A stretch of DNA of 64,000 bases from Lepidurus packardi (taxonomy: Eukaryota; Arthropoda; Branchiopoda; Notostraca; Triopsidae), in contig JAKZAN010000005.1 in NCBI GenBank assembly GCA_023053545.1, positions 8,866,001-8,930,000 of the forward strand. Direction: 5' to 3'. Shown here piece after piece: positions 1 to 12,700 of this stretch (the stretch's first letter is position 1; each line of letters opens with the position of its first letter). The position numbers and the translations under genes are program-made. Below the pieces are notes generated by a model, which saw nothing but the letters and a program-made list of their open reading frames with translations, ran no database searches and was not told where the DNA came from.

Positions 1-1452
1 TTTTTTATTTCATTTTTTCGTATTAAGAGAAGTGACAAGTTAGAATTTTTTAGGACTTTTTTGTTTATTTATAAAGGGATTTTTAATTTTTAAAGAAATG
101 GTTTTGGGATGGATTTGGAGTTTTATTCTCAGATATAGGAACACTTGGCAGGCTTTTCGGAACACTGGGCGGATTTGGATTTGGAACACTTGGCAGGCTT
201 TTCGTTCAATTCGTGCGGTGAAATTAGCCTCAAGGAACGATTTAACCCTGGTTGCACTCAACTGCAACTTCAACTTCAACGGTCGGTAATCGATCAGAAG
301 TGATGGAATGTTGTGTGGGTTTGGAATGCTTTCTTGGACTTGGGTGTTAGAGTTCGAAGCTTTTCTTAAGACCCAAAATAGATGCTTGATTGTTGTGGGG
401 GGGATTTTCGTAAACACGAGGAGGATTCCAAAGGCTCTTTGCTTATTTGGAATTGCCCTGATAAAAGTGAAAACTCCATTTTGGAGTGAAAATAGCTCTG
501 TTTTAGATCGAAAAACAGTTTCATCCGGAAGTTTCGCTCCAATTTTTACTCTGAAATAGAATTTCGCTTTTGGCAGCATACACTGTACAAACGTTCAGTA
601 ATGCTACAGTAAAAGATTCTATAATATAACTGCTGTACTGTATTTTGCCTCCAAATTGTGTTGAAATTCTCATTTTACAGCTGTATAATTCTTTAAGCCT
701 CTTCAAATACTCGAAGAGAGATGTTTTTTTCGAGTGTATTATAACAGACGTTCTGTGAGATGGTTTTTATTAGGAGAGTAATGTATTTGTGAACTCGTGT
801 CGAACGTCTGCTTTGAAAATTGAAAAACTTTAGAAAAACTTGGCTTTTCTGACTCAACTGTCAGGACCTTCGACTTTCTCGCACAAAGACGCCATTGTTG
901 TCGTTAGGACCCGTCTTTTGAATGCGGTTTTATCCTTTGGAGTATAGACTGCGTGTATATATGCTTCCTTTGTCGAATTGTAGTTTTATTGCAATTAGTT
1001 TGTAAGGAATGGTATGTGCAAAGTTTCTCTTTTATGTGACCAGCCCAAGCTTATTTCTTATTTGTAGAGTCCCAAAGACTTTTATTACCCCTCCGTTTTG
1101 GTTGTTGTCGTTTTACCTTCAAATACTTTTTTGGGGTCCCAAATCGTTAGGGAAAAATTTAGGCATTTCTTCCTGTCATCATCAACGTTTGCTTTGTCTG
1201 GAGAATGTCAAACTTGACTATGTCAACACTGTTGAGTAGCACATAAGAATCTTTTCAGGCAAGATAGCTGACTTACGGTCCACTTTGTTTGAACGCGTCG
1301 ATGACCGACAGCTTCTAATCGAGATGACAAGACAAAAGAACGTCAAAATTGAGGCACATTAGCATATAACATGCTTTCTATTGTACACACCTGAAGAACC
1401 CTGCTCCTTGCACCCCAAAAACCTGCACAATTCCCTTCTCTTTCTCTCTTTC

Positions 1453-1484
<32 letters not shown>

Positions 1485-2787
1485 AGCTCGGATTGATAGT
1501 AAAACAAACCGCCCACTCAACCATTAAAATTAAGTGTCAAGTGAAAGATACAGTGAACGATTTAAAAACAATTTTGGACGAAAAACAGGAAAACAGAATA
1601 ATATCAGAAGTCATCAAACTTAACAGAGCGATTAATCTGGTAAAGGATGAGGAGCTCTGGGAATTGTTGGAACGGAAACTTGTCTTTTTGATCAATCTGC
1701 AGATCAATCAGTTCAAGCTTTTAAGCTTCAGTTTCAACTGTTGATTACGCAAACGGACGAAACGGAAACTAAAGTTTGTTTTAGGGAAACATTTCCAAGT
1801 CTTAGCATTGTATTTGATGAAAGAAAAGTAAAAACGATTAAGGATAACATGGAAAGAGTCTAAGTTGTCACTTGAGACACCAGGCAAGGCAAACTCGATC
1901 CGGTTGCGGAAATTAATCGTACGTCAGTAGTCCAAACTTGTCGACATGCTACTCTTAATTGGTTACCGATGTATCGGGCCAATAGACCTGCCAAGAACTG
2001 CACTCGGGGCCATTAGGAAGCTTGAAGCTTTCTGGCGGGTTTGACGGAGTGTAACAATGACTACAACTTTTATTGATTAATTCTTTTTTGGCTGCAGATT
2101 GAGTAAATGCAAAGGAAACACAAAGAGAGTAAAGCCGATGAGTCAATACGTTTTCCCGAAGGTTGAAAAAGCGTGCCAAAAAACCCGTGCCAAATTTTGC
2201 TATTCTTTTGTATTTATTTATTTTATTAGGATTATTCTTCTTTATTTTATTTTATTTTTGGGACCCGTGCTCGCTTAAGTGGGAGCTAAATTGGCTCAGC
2301 AGGAGGCTAAACTTGTTTTGATGCATCCGGGCGACGAACAGAAGTTTTGACGGAAGGCCAGTTTATGTTTCTAGGTGGGTGCAAAAAAAGACGCAATGGT
2401 GAGGGTCGTTAAAAGATCCTTAAGCCAATCGTGAGAGGTTGAGAATGGTTTTCTAACGGAACTGCGAACCAGAATTCGAACTTTTTTGCTCTTTTCGAAG
2501 AAAATCGAGGTTTTTCATGTTTTTGCCTTGTGCCTTGGACCGAATTTCCTATTCGAACGGTACCTTTGAATCTTATTTATTCTTTCTGGTTTTTCAACTT
2601 GGCGTCCTAAGGTTGTAAGTTATGTCGAAAGAATTGAAATTCTAAATGGATATGCTAAATGTTCTTTGAATGGCCGTTTCAGAGTCTCTATTAACTGAAC
2701 AAAGCAGGGACAACAAACTTTCGCGCGTTAAAGCGAATCAATTGAGAACTATAAAAAATCATTTCGTTTTTCTCTTTTTGTTTATAG
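1..2787. other. Upstream region of prickle, no supported gene
   Basis: I see no convincing coding exon here. A run of T sits at about 1453-1477, followed by a short open frame (about 1493-1744) with no recognisable domain. At least one upstream coding exon of prickle must lie here or outside the window, because the first visible prickle exon has no in-frame Met and begins with one spare base. I could not find that exon with confidence. The stretch therefore holds prickle 5' sequence, intron and unassigned AT-rich DNA. Confidence 0.4.
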
Positions 2788-5700
2788 AAAAGTGTGTCGC
2801 AATTGCAAGTGCCCCCGAGAAGACCATTGCAATGGCATCAGCACGTTGAGCAGCAACAATAGTCATGCTGACGATGACGCCGCAGGTTTCCGATCGGCTG
2901 CTTTGGCCAATTCCTTTGGAACCGGGTCAGTCACCAAGACCTTGACGGTGGTGCAAGATGTTTCGGAACCCCAAACCTTGCGAGGAGCTCTTGTTCTGCC
3001 CACCACCTCTACGCGAGCGATCCCCGCCTCACCTGGAGCATCTGCTGCTTCTGCAACCGTCCTCCATTCACATCCAGGTGCTGCTCCCGGTACCGACTTT
3101 GCACCTGATGCAGCTGCTGCGGCCTTATCGGAGAAACTCTTGAGGCGTGGAGTCTTTGGCGTAGTTGCTGGCGGCATTACAGACGTCTTAAGACACTCCC
3201 AATCTGACGATGATTCTGGCTGTGCCTTGGAAGAGTACACATGGGTCCCACCTGGTCTCAAACCGGAGCAGGTAATTTAATTACATGGTTGTATATAGTT
3301 AGAAGTAATAAAAATCTAATATATTCATATATGGCTTTATATATGGATATCTTAAATTATATTGTGACGTTTACACATCCAGTATAGTATTACTTTAAAA
3401 AAATATGCCTATGCTCATGTGCACATGTATGGGCATTCTATATGTAAGATTGCATTTAGGATGTAGGTATTTGTAATAAAAAAATTATAAAAATAGGAGC
3501 GAGAGATGAATACAAAATTTGACTTGAAATTGACTTTCTGAATTGAAAAATGAATAACTTTGAAAAAGTGTCCTAGAAATATTTTTTTTATATTGTTATT
3601 AGGATCTAGTTAGGTTTTTTTTTTAAACGATTGGAAGATTCGTTGTCTTAAGAAATGCACGAGAAATTAATTTCTGTTTTGTTTCTTTTTTTCTTGGGTT
3701 CCAGGTTCATTTGTATTTTTCGACGTTGCCCGAAGATAAAGTGCCTTACGTTAACTCAGTGGGTGAAAAATATCGCATACGCCAGTTACTGCACCAACTA
3801 CCTCCACACGACAATGAAGTCCGCTACTGTTCTAGTTTGTCTGAAGACGAAAAGAAGGAATTGAGGCTCTTTTCCGCCCAAAGAAAGAGAGAAGCCCTAG
3901 GACGAGCAACAGTTCGACAAGTACCGGTCAATCCACCAGTATCTGTCGCCTGTGATGACGTAAGTTTTGTTTTGTTTTTGTTTTCAAACGGAATATTCTT
4001 AAACTTATAACTCATGGTCTTAAGCTTTCTTTGTCTACTTTATCCTGTTTTATATTTTCCTGTTTCGACAAGAATTAAATTTGGGGCGGGATAAGAAGCA
4101 GATGTAATTCAAAGATTAAAATTTTAACGTTCAAATGGAAATTTTGACTTTCTAGAACAAGAATAAGATTAAAGCCATAAAAGCAATTAAAATTTGAATC
4201 TAACTAAGCGTGAATATATAATGTGACCTTAACAGCCAGGAGCCAAGGAAAATGCAGCAATGAAATTTAAGCGTAGCGAGCAATTTGGGGGCTGGCAAGA
4301 TTCGCGCAAGAAACACTTTGTTGCTCCAAACTAGTTGATAAGTTAATTTGCATAAAGTTTTATGATTCATCCTAGCCTTTATTCGCTTGTTAGCATTAAT
4401 TTCCCAAACAAGTTTGCAAAGGCTAATAGTCTGTACGAGTATAGGAAGAAAAATAAAGAAAAGAAAAATAAGGAATAAAAAAAGTATATTTTGTTTTATT
4501 TGACAGTGTTCCGAGCCATTAGGCACTGGTGACATGGCCGTCTACGCATCCCGGGCAGGTCCCAACACGTGCTGGCATCCAGCATGCTTCGTGTGCTGCG
4601 TCTGCCGAGAACTCTTAGTAGATCTTATCTATTTTTACAAAGAAGGAAGAATTTACTGCGGTCGACACCATGCCGAGACCTTAAAACCTCGTTGCGCTGC
4701 GTGTGATGAAGTAATTTACCGAAAAAATTCCTACATTTTAGAGCTTATAATTAACGAATTATTAACTTCAATTAGTTTCCAATATTATTAAACAACTTCA
4801 AGTATTCTTATTTTCCCAGAGCTTCAATTAACGAATTTTTACATTTTATTTTCAATTTTTCTCAGATCATTTTAGCTGACGAATGCACCGAAGCTGAAGG
4901 AAGAGCTTGGCATATGAAACACTTTGCTTGTTTGGAATGCGACCGGGTTTTGGGAGGTCAACGCTATATAATGCGAGATACCAAACCGTATTGCCTCTTG
5001 TGTTTTGACGCCATGTTTTCAGAGTATTGTGACGCATGTGGGGAGCCCATTGGCGTAGATCAAGGTACTAAAAGGAATCCAAATTCTTGCTGCCCTTGGG
5101 AAAAGCGACGATCATTCCAATTTTTATGACTTGATTCATCCCTCAATTCTTTTATATTTATAATGTTTTGTCTTTTTGATCTACACAGGGCAAATGACAC
5201 ACGAAGGTCAACACTGGCACGCGAACGAAACTTGTTTTTGCTGCCACACCTGTCGGACTTCACTCTTGGGAAGACCCTTCCTGCCTCGCCGCGGCTTGAT
5301 CTTTTGCTCCATCGGCTGCTCCAAGGGAGAACCGCCTACGCCTACTGACAGCAACGCGAATACTCCTACTCAACAAATATCACTCATTTCTAAGCTAGGT
5401 TCGCCCAGTCCCCGCAAAAGCAGATCCTCCGGGCATCCCAGAGGGCGACACCGTTCTCGTGGGTACGAGGATACTCCTTCTTCCCCTTCCACGGGTACAG
5501 CTCGATCCCCGATCGAAAGCTCGCCAAATTCTTCGCGCAGCCAACAAAGATCTTTCAACAAAGATTTCTTAAGCGAAACGTACGAAAGCTCGTCTCCAGC
5601 CAAGTCTCCTTCTCCAGCTCCGCATGTTTCGCGTCCTAAAGCGCCCCTAGCGGTCAAAGATAAACCTCAAGTGAATCCTTTTCCTGATTTACATAATGGA

Positions 5701-6783
5701 TCTCCATTGAGATCCCCCAAAATGGGCCGGCGGGCTTTAGAAGGCAGAAACGGCCCCAAAGTCATGGCCACACCCCCAACATTGCCTACGTCATGCTCTT
5801 TACCTGAAGAAACGCACTACCGGGCACTAAGCCCCGCCCACCTTCCCATGAATCAAGTTTTACGACCTGAAAACCCGACGGAAATGCTGTCGAATGACAA
5901 GATGGACTTGAGAGGTCTGAATGATGTAATCCCAATGCTCAATGATCGATTAAAGCGATCCAACGTGGCGATACCTAACTCGACATTGGATACGACCGAA
6001 TTTGAACTCGAAAATGGCGCCAAAATGAACAAAGGAGGTCTTTTAGTGAGAGAAATAGCTCCACATATTTTGAATTCCCATTCTTCGTCTTCGTTACCGG
6101 ATTTGACTCGTCCCGAGCCCATTACTTGTCCCTGTACGGACTCCAATGGCTGCTGTGGACATGGGAATCAGGATATGACGTCAGTTTCCACGCCGAGAAA
6201 GTCCAACTTAACGAGCGCGATACGAGGATCCGATAAAAGTCAGTTGTCGGTCCGATTTGATCCCAGACAAGTCCCAGGCAGTAGTACTAGGCGCAGGAGG
6301 ACCAAACATCGGCCTACGGCGACTTCAGATTCGAGTAGTGAAAGCTCCAGTCCTGTTTTGGATCCGAGACATACGTTATGTCCTCCTGGACACGGCAATC
6401 CTCAAGTGGCGAGATCCCAGTCGTATTCCGGACAAGCTGGATTTCAGGAATCGATGGAAGCGGCGAGCAGGAGTCACAAGGAGATGAAGGAGGATTGGCG
6501 GGTCAAGAAAGAGCCAGTGGAAGAGGATGATTTGTCCAGTACTTGCTCTACATGCTCCAGTTCCAGTACAGACGAAGAGGAATATTACTACAATAACCCA
6601 ACTAGTCGTGGAGGAGGCGGAAATGGGGGTGGAGTAAGGATTTCATATGTACCCAAAGATGGCGTATTGGCTCGGCAGTACCATCCAAATGGGCGTGGTC
6701 GACACTCAGAAGGGAATGATGGAATTTCGCGCAGAGGTCACGGTCATCGCAAAAAAGTTGACAAGAATTGTCTCATTTCTTGA
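2788..6783 (+). CDS. pk: Prickle, PET-LIM planar cell polarity protein (5' exon missing)
   Basis: Prickle is a cytoplasmic core planar-cell-polarity protein that works with Van Gogh at the proximal cell cortex. Five exons join in phase: 2788-3271, 3705-3959, 4507-4710, 4866-5064 and 5189-6783. The order is a Cys-containing N-terminal patch ([11 protein letters not shown]), then the PET domain across exons 1-2 ([34 protein letters not shown]). Three LIM domains follow (starting at [15 protein letters not shown] and CDACGEPIG, with LIM3 containing [12 protein letters not shown]), then a long Ser/Pro-rich tail. The protein ends in KNCLIS, a CAAX box; known Prickle proteins are farnesylated here. 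The PET-LIM part closely matches vertebrate Prickle1 as I recall it, and the CAAX end separates it from Testin. No in-frame Met opens the first exon shown, so the true start lies upstream and the start given is an acceptor site. Confidence 0.95.
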
Positions 6784-7166
6784 TTGTCAATGTGTTGGAA
6801 TAAAAAAAAAAGACGTGGCTTTATTTTCTGCATTCAGCTCAAAACTCCAAAGATACAGTTTGCTACAAAAAATGCTCGTTTCATTACTGCCAGTTTAATC
6901 AAATGTCTTATTTTCAGGATTCAATAGATGCCGCTTATTGTGATCACAGGTTATTAGAGCCAGCCGCTTTACAAGGACTGATTCAAAATGATACATTTCG
7001 TAGCAATTTAATCGGTTATTAGAATCACACTTTCCAGTATTAGAATCAATTTCGAAAGAATCTTCACATGTACAGTAACCAAACTATAGTAGTGAGTACT
7101 ACATGGACTTTGTATATTGATCAATGGCATTGTGTTTACGTCGTTTTGACCAATCCTGTCATTTCC

Positions 7167-7804
7167 AGCCTACTTCTACGCATAGGGGGAAATCCCTTCT
7201 AAACCCCCCAGTCAATTAAATGAGCAGGTTATTCAATTGGGAAGTAGACACAACGACGACTCGACAATTAAAGGAGTGTATCCTGACCCAAGGACGCCGG
7301 GCCCAGACAGAAGGACACCAGGCCCATAATCTTTTACGGGACCAATAGAATGTAGATTTCAAAAAGTCTCTGCTCAATGGTTAAGCCCAAATGAGATTAG
7401 AAAGTATGTAAGCCGTATTAAAAAAATACGTCCTAAGGGCTCCAGACACCGACAGAAGGACGTCTAACTTAACCGAACGTAACCTAAGCTAACCTAACCA
7501 AACCTAACCTAACGTAACTTAGCTTAATCTTGTGACGTATTCACGGCTTGAGCTATAATCTCGCTGGGGCTTAACTAATGAGCGGAGACTTTCTGAACTA
7601 GAAACTCTGTTGGTCCCGTAAAAGATTCTGGATCTGGCATCGTTCTGTTATGGCCCGGCGCCCTTGCGTCGAGTAAACGGAGTCCTTTGTCGAGTTATCC
7701 TTGTGTCGCGTTGCCATTCAATTGAGTGACCAGATCCTTGAATTGACTAGGAAAATGAGAAGGGATTTCGTGTTGATAATGCTATCAAAGCGTAGGTGTA
7801 GGCT
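7167..7804. mobile_element. Foldback (long inverted repeat) element nested in the Tigger relic
   Basis: About 270 bp from 7167 is repeated in inverted orientation up to 7804. Both arms share, in the same order, AAATCCCTTCT, GTCAATT, GCGCCGGGCC or its variant, and AATCTTTTACGGGACCAA. They also share the segments AAAGTCTC, GCTCA and GGTTAAG, and a block near AAGCCGT. The arms meet around a spacer of about 85 bp with CCTAA-like repeats. No open frame is present. Nearly the whole element would fold into one hairpin, as in foldback elements or large MITEs. Target duplications are not clear. Confidence 0.7.
7466..7525. repeat. Degenerate CCTAA telomere-like repeat
   Basis: The spacer of the foldback element is made of imperfect AACCTAA/TAACCTAAC units. 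TTAGG (CCTAA) is the usual arthropod telomere repeat, so these copies hint at an arthropod. They sit inside a transposon and do not mark a chromosome end. A shorter similar tract (AAGCTAACCTAACCTAA) lies at about 51285-51301 inside another MITE. Confidence 0.5.
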
Positions 7805-7833
7805 TCAAAGGCGCAGTGTTAGTTGCGTTTTAG

Positions 7834-8079
7834 ATGTGTGGTTATATAAAAATGGCGACGAACAAGACAAAAGTTGATTTAAATGTAGAAGAGAAGTTGC
7901 GGCTCATTGAAACTTGCAAGTTAAATTTAAAAGATTTGCAACAATTGGAAGCGGCTGTAAAGTTAAGAATTCCTCAATTATCTCTATCAAAATTGTTGAA
8001 AAACCGTTATGAAATAAACAATACTGCGCGTTTTGTGAAGGTAGGAAAACGAAACATGTGGGAAAGTGTCAAAAAGTAG
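7834..8079 (+). pseudogene. Tigger transposase remnant, CENP-B N-terminal HTH
   Basis: This 81-codon frame encodes a Psq/CENP-B-type helix-turn-helix: KVDLNVEEKLRLIET, then LQQLEAAVKLRIPQLSLSKL and LKNRYEIN. The layout matches the first DNA-binding domain of Tigger/Jerky/CENP-B proteins (DLT..EKL..IE, then IP.STLS.ILKN). The frame stops after KRNMWESVKK, so the second HTH and the DDE catalytic domain are missing. It lies inside the terminal repeats of a Tigger-like element. It is a transposase fragment, not a host gene. I infer no activity. Confidence 0.6.
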
Positions 8080-8789
8080 ACGCGATGCTTTATTCATTTG
8101 GTTTAAACATGCTAGTCATTTCAGGCGCCGACTAATCGTAGCATTTAATTGCATATTTCCCATTATTAGAATCTCCACTTAATAGAATCAATATTCACTT
8201 GACAAACGTGATCACAATAAGCGGCATCTACTGTATGTTAAGGCCCCGGTATACACATGTTCCAGGATTTTTTCCGATAATAGATGGGGACACCGCTGCT
8301 TCCCTAGAGGATAGGCAATGTTAACGTGGCTAACAACAGATGGCGTACTAGTCAAATAGAAACCCCGTATGAAGGCTACGCCCCCTTGCATTTTATATCA
8401 GATATTACCATACGGTTTGCTGCAGTAGCGGAAAAAAGCGTAAACATGACATGAAATAATGATTTTATTACGGATATTTATGTTTATACTAAATACATGG
8501 TACTTTCTTTCCTTTTCTGTTATCAATTTTATATCTATTAACCAGTTATATGATTTTTCAAGTTTATATTATTGAGTAATAAAAGAACCTGAACTTGTTG
8601 GCTAAACAATTAATTATACTTGCATGAGGAAGCATACTTTAGAGCGTCCCCTTGCTTAATTTATTGAATAAATAAGTTTCTGGGTGTTCTAAAAACAGTA
8701 GTTTCTTCAACAAAACAACGATTTATCCCATCTAATCTACTTGTATTCCACCACTTCAGAAGATTATTTTTCTGAGTACAATTGAATTG

Positions 8790-9320
8790 TTATTCCATTT
8801 TCTTTTGTTCTTCATTCTCGTTAATGGACATCTGTCGAAATTCCTGATCAGGAGGAGCTCTTACGCCGTTGCTTCCGTTTTCGGGAGTGAGATGCGCTTG
8901 CAACATGTAAAAAGAGCGAATGTTGTCAGGCAAATCAATGTTTCCGTCAGAGATATGGCGACCTAGATCCCTGAAGAAGTTTTCCATGCCAACATCTACT
9001 TGTTGACGTCTCTCGCGTCTTCTTTGGTTCCTTGTATAAGCCCTAGTATTGTCATTTTCCTCCAAGAAACGCGGATTCGCGCCTCGCGGTGCAAAGTTTG
9101 TAGCCTGCGGTACCTCCGGCCTGATTCTGCCGTGCTGCGATACCCGAGCACGGCCATTATAGGGGTGCGTAAAATCGCGTCGATCACGGTAATTTACATA
9201 ACCCTGAATACTGCGGCCTCTGCTTACTCCGCTTCTTCCTCGCTCTTCTTCCTCCCGAATTAGCAGCAATCTGGCGTTACCCATTAGATTTTCTGCAAAC
9301 TGCCGCATAAACGGATCCAT
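8790..9320 (-). CDS. Accessory ORF of the TTAA transposon, function unknown
   Basis: A 176-residue single-exon frame runs divergently from the transposase gene and lies fully inside the terminal repeats. It begins MDPFMRQFAENLMGNARLLL and continues with an Arg/Gly/Asn-rich middle (many RGR, RDRR and RRRERRQQ groups). A more hydrophobic, possibly folded part follows (MENFFRDLGRHISDGNIDLP, then FYMLQAHL), and an acidic end. I recognise no domain. The basic, low-complexity character suggests nucleic-acid or protein binding, but that is only a guess. Its position, about 420 bp from the transposase start on the other strand, suggests a shared internal promoter. Confidence 0.5.
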   Translation of the reverse strand: MDPFMRQFAENLMGNARLLLIREEEERGRSGVSRGRSIQGYVNYRDRRDFTHPYNGRARVSQHGRIRPEVPQATNFAPRGANPRFLEENDNTRAYTRNQRRRERRQQVDVGMENFFRDLGRHISDGNIDLPDNIRSFYMLQAHLTPENGSNGVRAPPDQEFRQMSINENEEQKKME

Positions 9321-9740
9321 CCCTATTGATAAATACTCTAAAATAATTTCACTAAACTAAACATAATGAAAATTACGTACCAATAATCAATGAAGATAAT
9401 TAAAAAAACACTGACGCTAAGTAGTCACTGCTAGACTGCGCGTAGCCTGCTAATGTAATGGGTAACTTTATTTCGGCTACTTACAGAAAATGACTCTCCC
9501 TTGTAACCTGAGGTCAAGCCAAATACCGTCAACTCGATGACCCTTTTATTACTATTTATCCATTTATTCTTTCACTAGTCTTTTCTCCCCGTCAGGCAAT
9601 AAAAGAATGGGTAAACTACAAAGGCGAGGACAGACGCGTTATATAGGAAAGGGTTTTATCAAAAGAATCTCTTGCCTAAACAATCTTTATTCGTCAGTAC
9701 GCGAAAACGCATGTGACTTGGTTTTTCTATTTATTCTGAG

Positions 9741-12700
9741 ATGGGTTCTAAGAGAAATTCGGGCCATTTCAAGAGGAAGAAAAAAAATCCCCGTGAGTAC
9801 CTCCGTATTCAACGTGAAAAACTTGAACGGATAATTGTAGAGGAGAAAAAACAGTATAACCAGGTTAGTGATTAGTGACTTACTGAGTACTAGTCAATCC
9901 CTTGAAATTCATAACGCTAACTCCATTCTCCTAGGCGAACGGCATTACTGAACAAAGTAGCCCTGTGGCTGAACGAAGTAATGATGAAGATTTATTATCT
10001 GACGAAATTACTTCGGCAAGTTTTGACCATCAGGCGGAAACTGAAGCAGTTCAGCTGAATATAGAGAAAGGTGCTTTCAGTCAACCTGAGTTGTTGCGTG
10101 GGGTGAAACTTGAACGGATAATTGTAGATGAGAAAAAACAGTATAGCCAGGTGAGTGATTTTAGTGACTAGTACTAGTCAATCCCATGAAATTCATAACG
10201 CTAACTCCATTATCCTAGGCGAACGCCATTACTGAACAAAGTAGCCCTGTGGCTGAACGAAGTAATGATGAAGATTTATTATCTGACGAAATTACTTCTG
10301 CAAGTTTTGACCAGGCGGAAACTGAAGCAGTTCAGCTGAATATAGAGGAAGCTGCTTTCAGTCAACCTGAGTTGTTGCGTGGGGTGAAAGGCAGAAGAAT
10401 AGTTGACTTAGGGCATGTCGTCCAGCTTACAGCACAAGTATTCTTGACTCATGGCGAATCATGCAAAGGTAGGTTAATTTTTCGCAGAGAATTGAGGAAA
10501 GGTTTTTTCACCGCATTATTTCTACGGTGCGATGCATGTCAAACTGAGTGGTATATTGATTCAGAGAGAGGCTTCAGAAAAATGACTAAGCCGAAGAAAA
10601 GGATGGCTACATCTGATGACGAAGAGGATATAATTTTGCCACCTAACAAGAAATTTTTATCCATAAACACTCTAATGACTTGGGGATTGGTAGCGGTGGG
10701 TGCTGGGCATCATGTTTTAGAGGAACTTTGCTCAGTCATTAGTGTACCTTGCATGACTAAAAAAACATTTTGTAAGAAGGAGCACTCCGTTGGTGAAATT
10801 TGGCACAAAGAAGTAGAAGAAGCAACGCGTGAAGCGATGGAAGAAGAGATAGAAGCTGCTATAGCTGCAGGCGACGTTGATGACGAAGGGTTCCCACTGA
10901 TCACCGTTATCGGTGACGGTGGATGGTCCCAACGAAGTCACGGAACCCGCTATACAGCAAAATCTGGCGTGGGTGTGCTAATTGGTGCATATACAAACAA
11001 AGTACTATACGTTGACACTCGCAACAAGTTTTGTTCGGTTTGTACCAGAGCTGCCCGTTTACAACAAGCGCCAACACCCCATCATTGTTTTAAAAACTGG
11101 GACGGTCCCTCCACAGCTATGGAAGCGGACATCCTGAGCAAAGGAATAAGAGAATGTGAAAAAAAGTATAAGGTACGTATTTCTCATTTTATTGGGGACG
11201 GAGATTCTTCGACTTTCAATAAAATCTTGGCAACTACGCCTAGAAGTCAGAAGCTTCCCAAAAAAATCGAATGCGCCAATCACGTAATCAAGAATTACAC
11301 AAAGAAGCTTTACTTGATTCAGGCCAAAAACATCAAGTACAGAAGGGTACTCGTGAAGTCCCTTATTTCGAAACTTACACGTGCTGCCCGAGGTGCGATA
11401 AAAAGAAATGCGCGAAATAAGGGTACCGCTGAGGACCTCTGCAAGGCCTTGGACAATGGTCCGAAGCATTACTTACTTGGGGACCACCGATCTTGCGAGA
11501 AACCCTTGCCCGGGAAGAAGGGCTGTGAGTTTGCTGGACAAAACAAGATAAGCAAGATAGATCCGAACCTCTACCGTGAAGTTTGTGCAGCACTTGATTA
11601 CGTGAGAAAGAAAAGTCACAATTTGTTAGAAGAGGTGACTACAAACGCAGCAGAGAGGTTCATGTCTAGTGTTGCCAAAATTGTTGGCGGAAAGCAAATT
11701 CTTCGCTCGCAAAGGGGAGCGTACACGCACCGCTGCTATGGTGCTGTGTTGAATTTCCTTTATGGGAGAGGATTTCATGTTCCCATTTTAAAGAAATATA
11801 AAGTTACTTCTCCTGTGCTTGACGCATTTGAGTTAAAACACCTTGCAAGCACCAGAGCAGGAAGAGAGCGTTATTCTAGATCGTCTCAAGAACGGCAAAA
11901 CACAGCAGTTTCTGCTGATGTTGTTCAGGGTGGAGAGCCTTCTGGAGGTTTGGACCTTCATTACGGAAACACAGACTTGGACCCTGATTCTCTTGAAAGA
12001 GAAGCAGATCGAATACGTCATCTTCTGCAGCTTACATCAGAAGAAATTGTGTCACTGGAAGAAAAGACCCGCGCCCAGGGAAGTTGCCCTGAGTGGATAG
12101 AAGGTAGACGAAACAGAGTAACTGCCTCGTTATTCGGGAAGGTTTGTAAATTGCGGGATTCTACTCCTCGCAAAAATGTTTTGAAAGCAATTATGCTCCC
12201 GTCCAGCTGGACTTCAGAAGCTACAGAGTACGGCAAGTGTAAAGAACCTGAAGCGAGGAAAGCGTACGAAAACTTAAAAAAAGTTACTGTCCAACCTTCC
12301 GGGCTATGGGTACACCCTGAATACGGCTACTTGGGTGCATCTCCCGATGGTGTAGTCGAAAAGGATGGCTTGATTGAGATCAAGTGCCCAAGCAGTGCAA
12401 AAAACGCGGAAAACCTTTATGACTTCGTTATTTCCGAAAAGAAACAGTCAATTGGACTACTGCCTGGCGAAAACCGCAAGCTAAGGATCAACAAGAACCA
12501 CCACTACTACTACCAAATTCAAGGACAACTTGAAGTTACTGGTAGACAGTGGTGTGATTTTGTTGTATGGTGTCCAAATGACATGCATGTCGAAAGAATC
12601 AAACGGGATAGAGACTTTTGGAGCAAAGACATGTTTCCCAAACTGAAACGCTTCTTTGACGACAGCTTCCTACCTGAACTTGCGGACTCACGGCTACAAC

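Larger units (their letters stand above)
6922..8233 (+). mobile_element. Tigger/pogo-like DNA transposon relic
   Basis: The two ends are inverted repeats. The left begins CAATAGATGCCGCTTATTGT and the right is the reverse complement of CAGTAGATGCCGCTTATTGT, both running on into GATCAC. The arms continue with shared ATTAGAATC motifs. TA follows the right end; the left flank is TT, so the presumed TA duplication has decayed on one side. Tigger/pogo elements start with CAGT and insert at TA. The interior keeps only an N-terminal piece of transposase at 7834-8079 and has been split by a foldback element at 7167-7804. It is non-autonomous. Confidence 0.7.

Noticed and set aside
2863..3261. Long open frame antisense to the first prickle exon
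   Set aside because: It mirrors a GC-rich coding exon; the sense frame has PET and family motifs and correct splice sites.
7466..7525. CCTAA repeats considered as an internal telomere or chromosome fusion point
   Set aside because: They are short, degenerate, and confined to the spacer of a foldback element.
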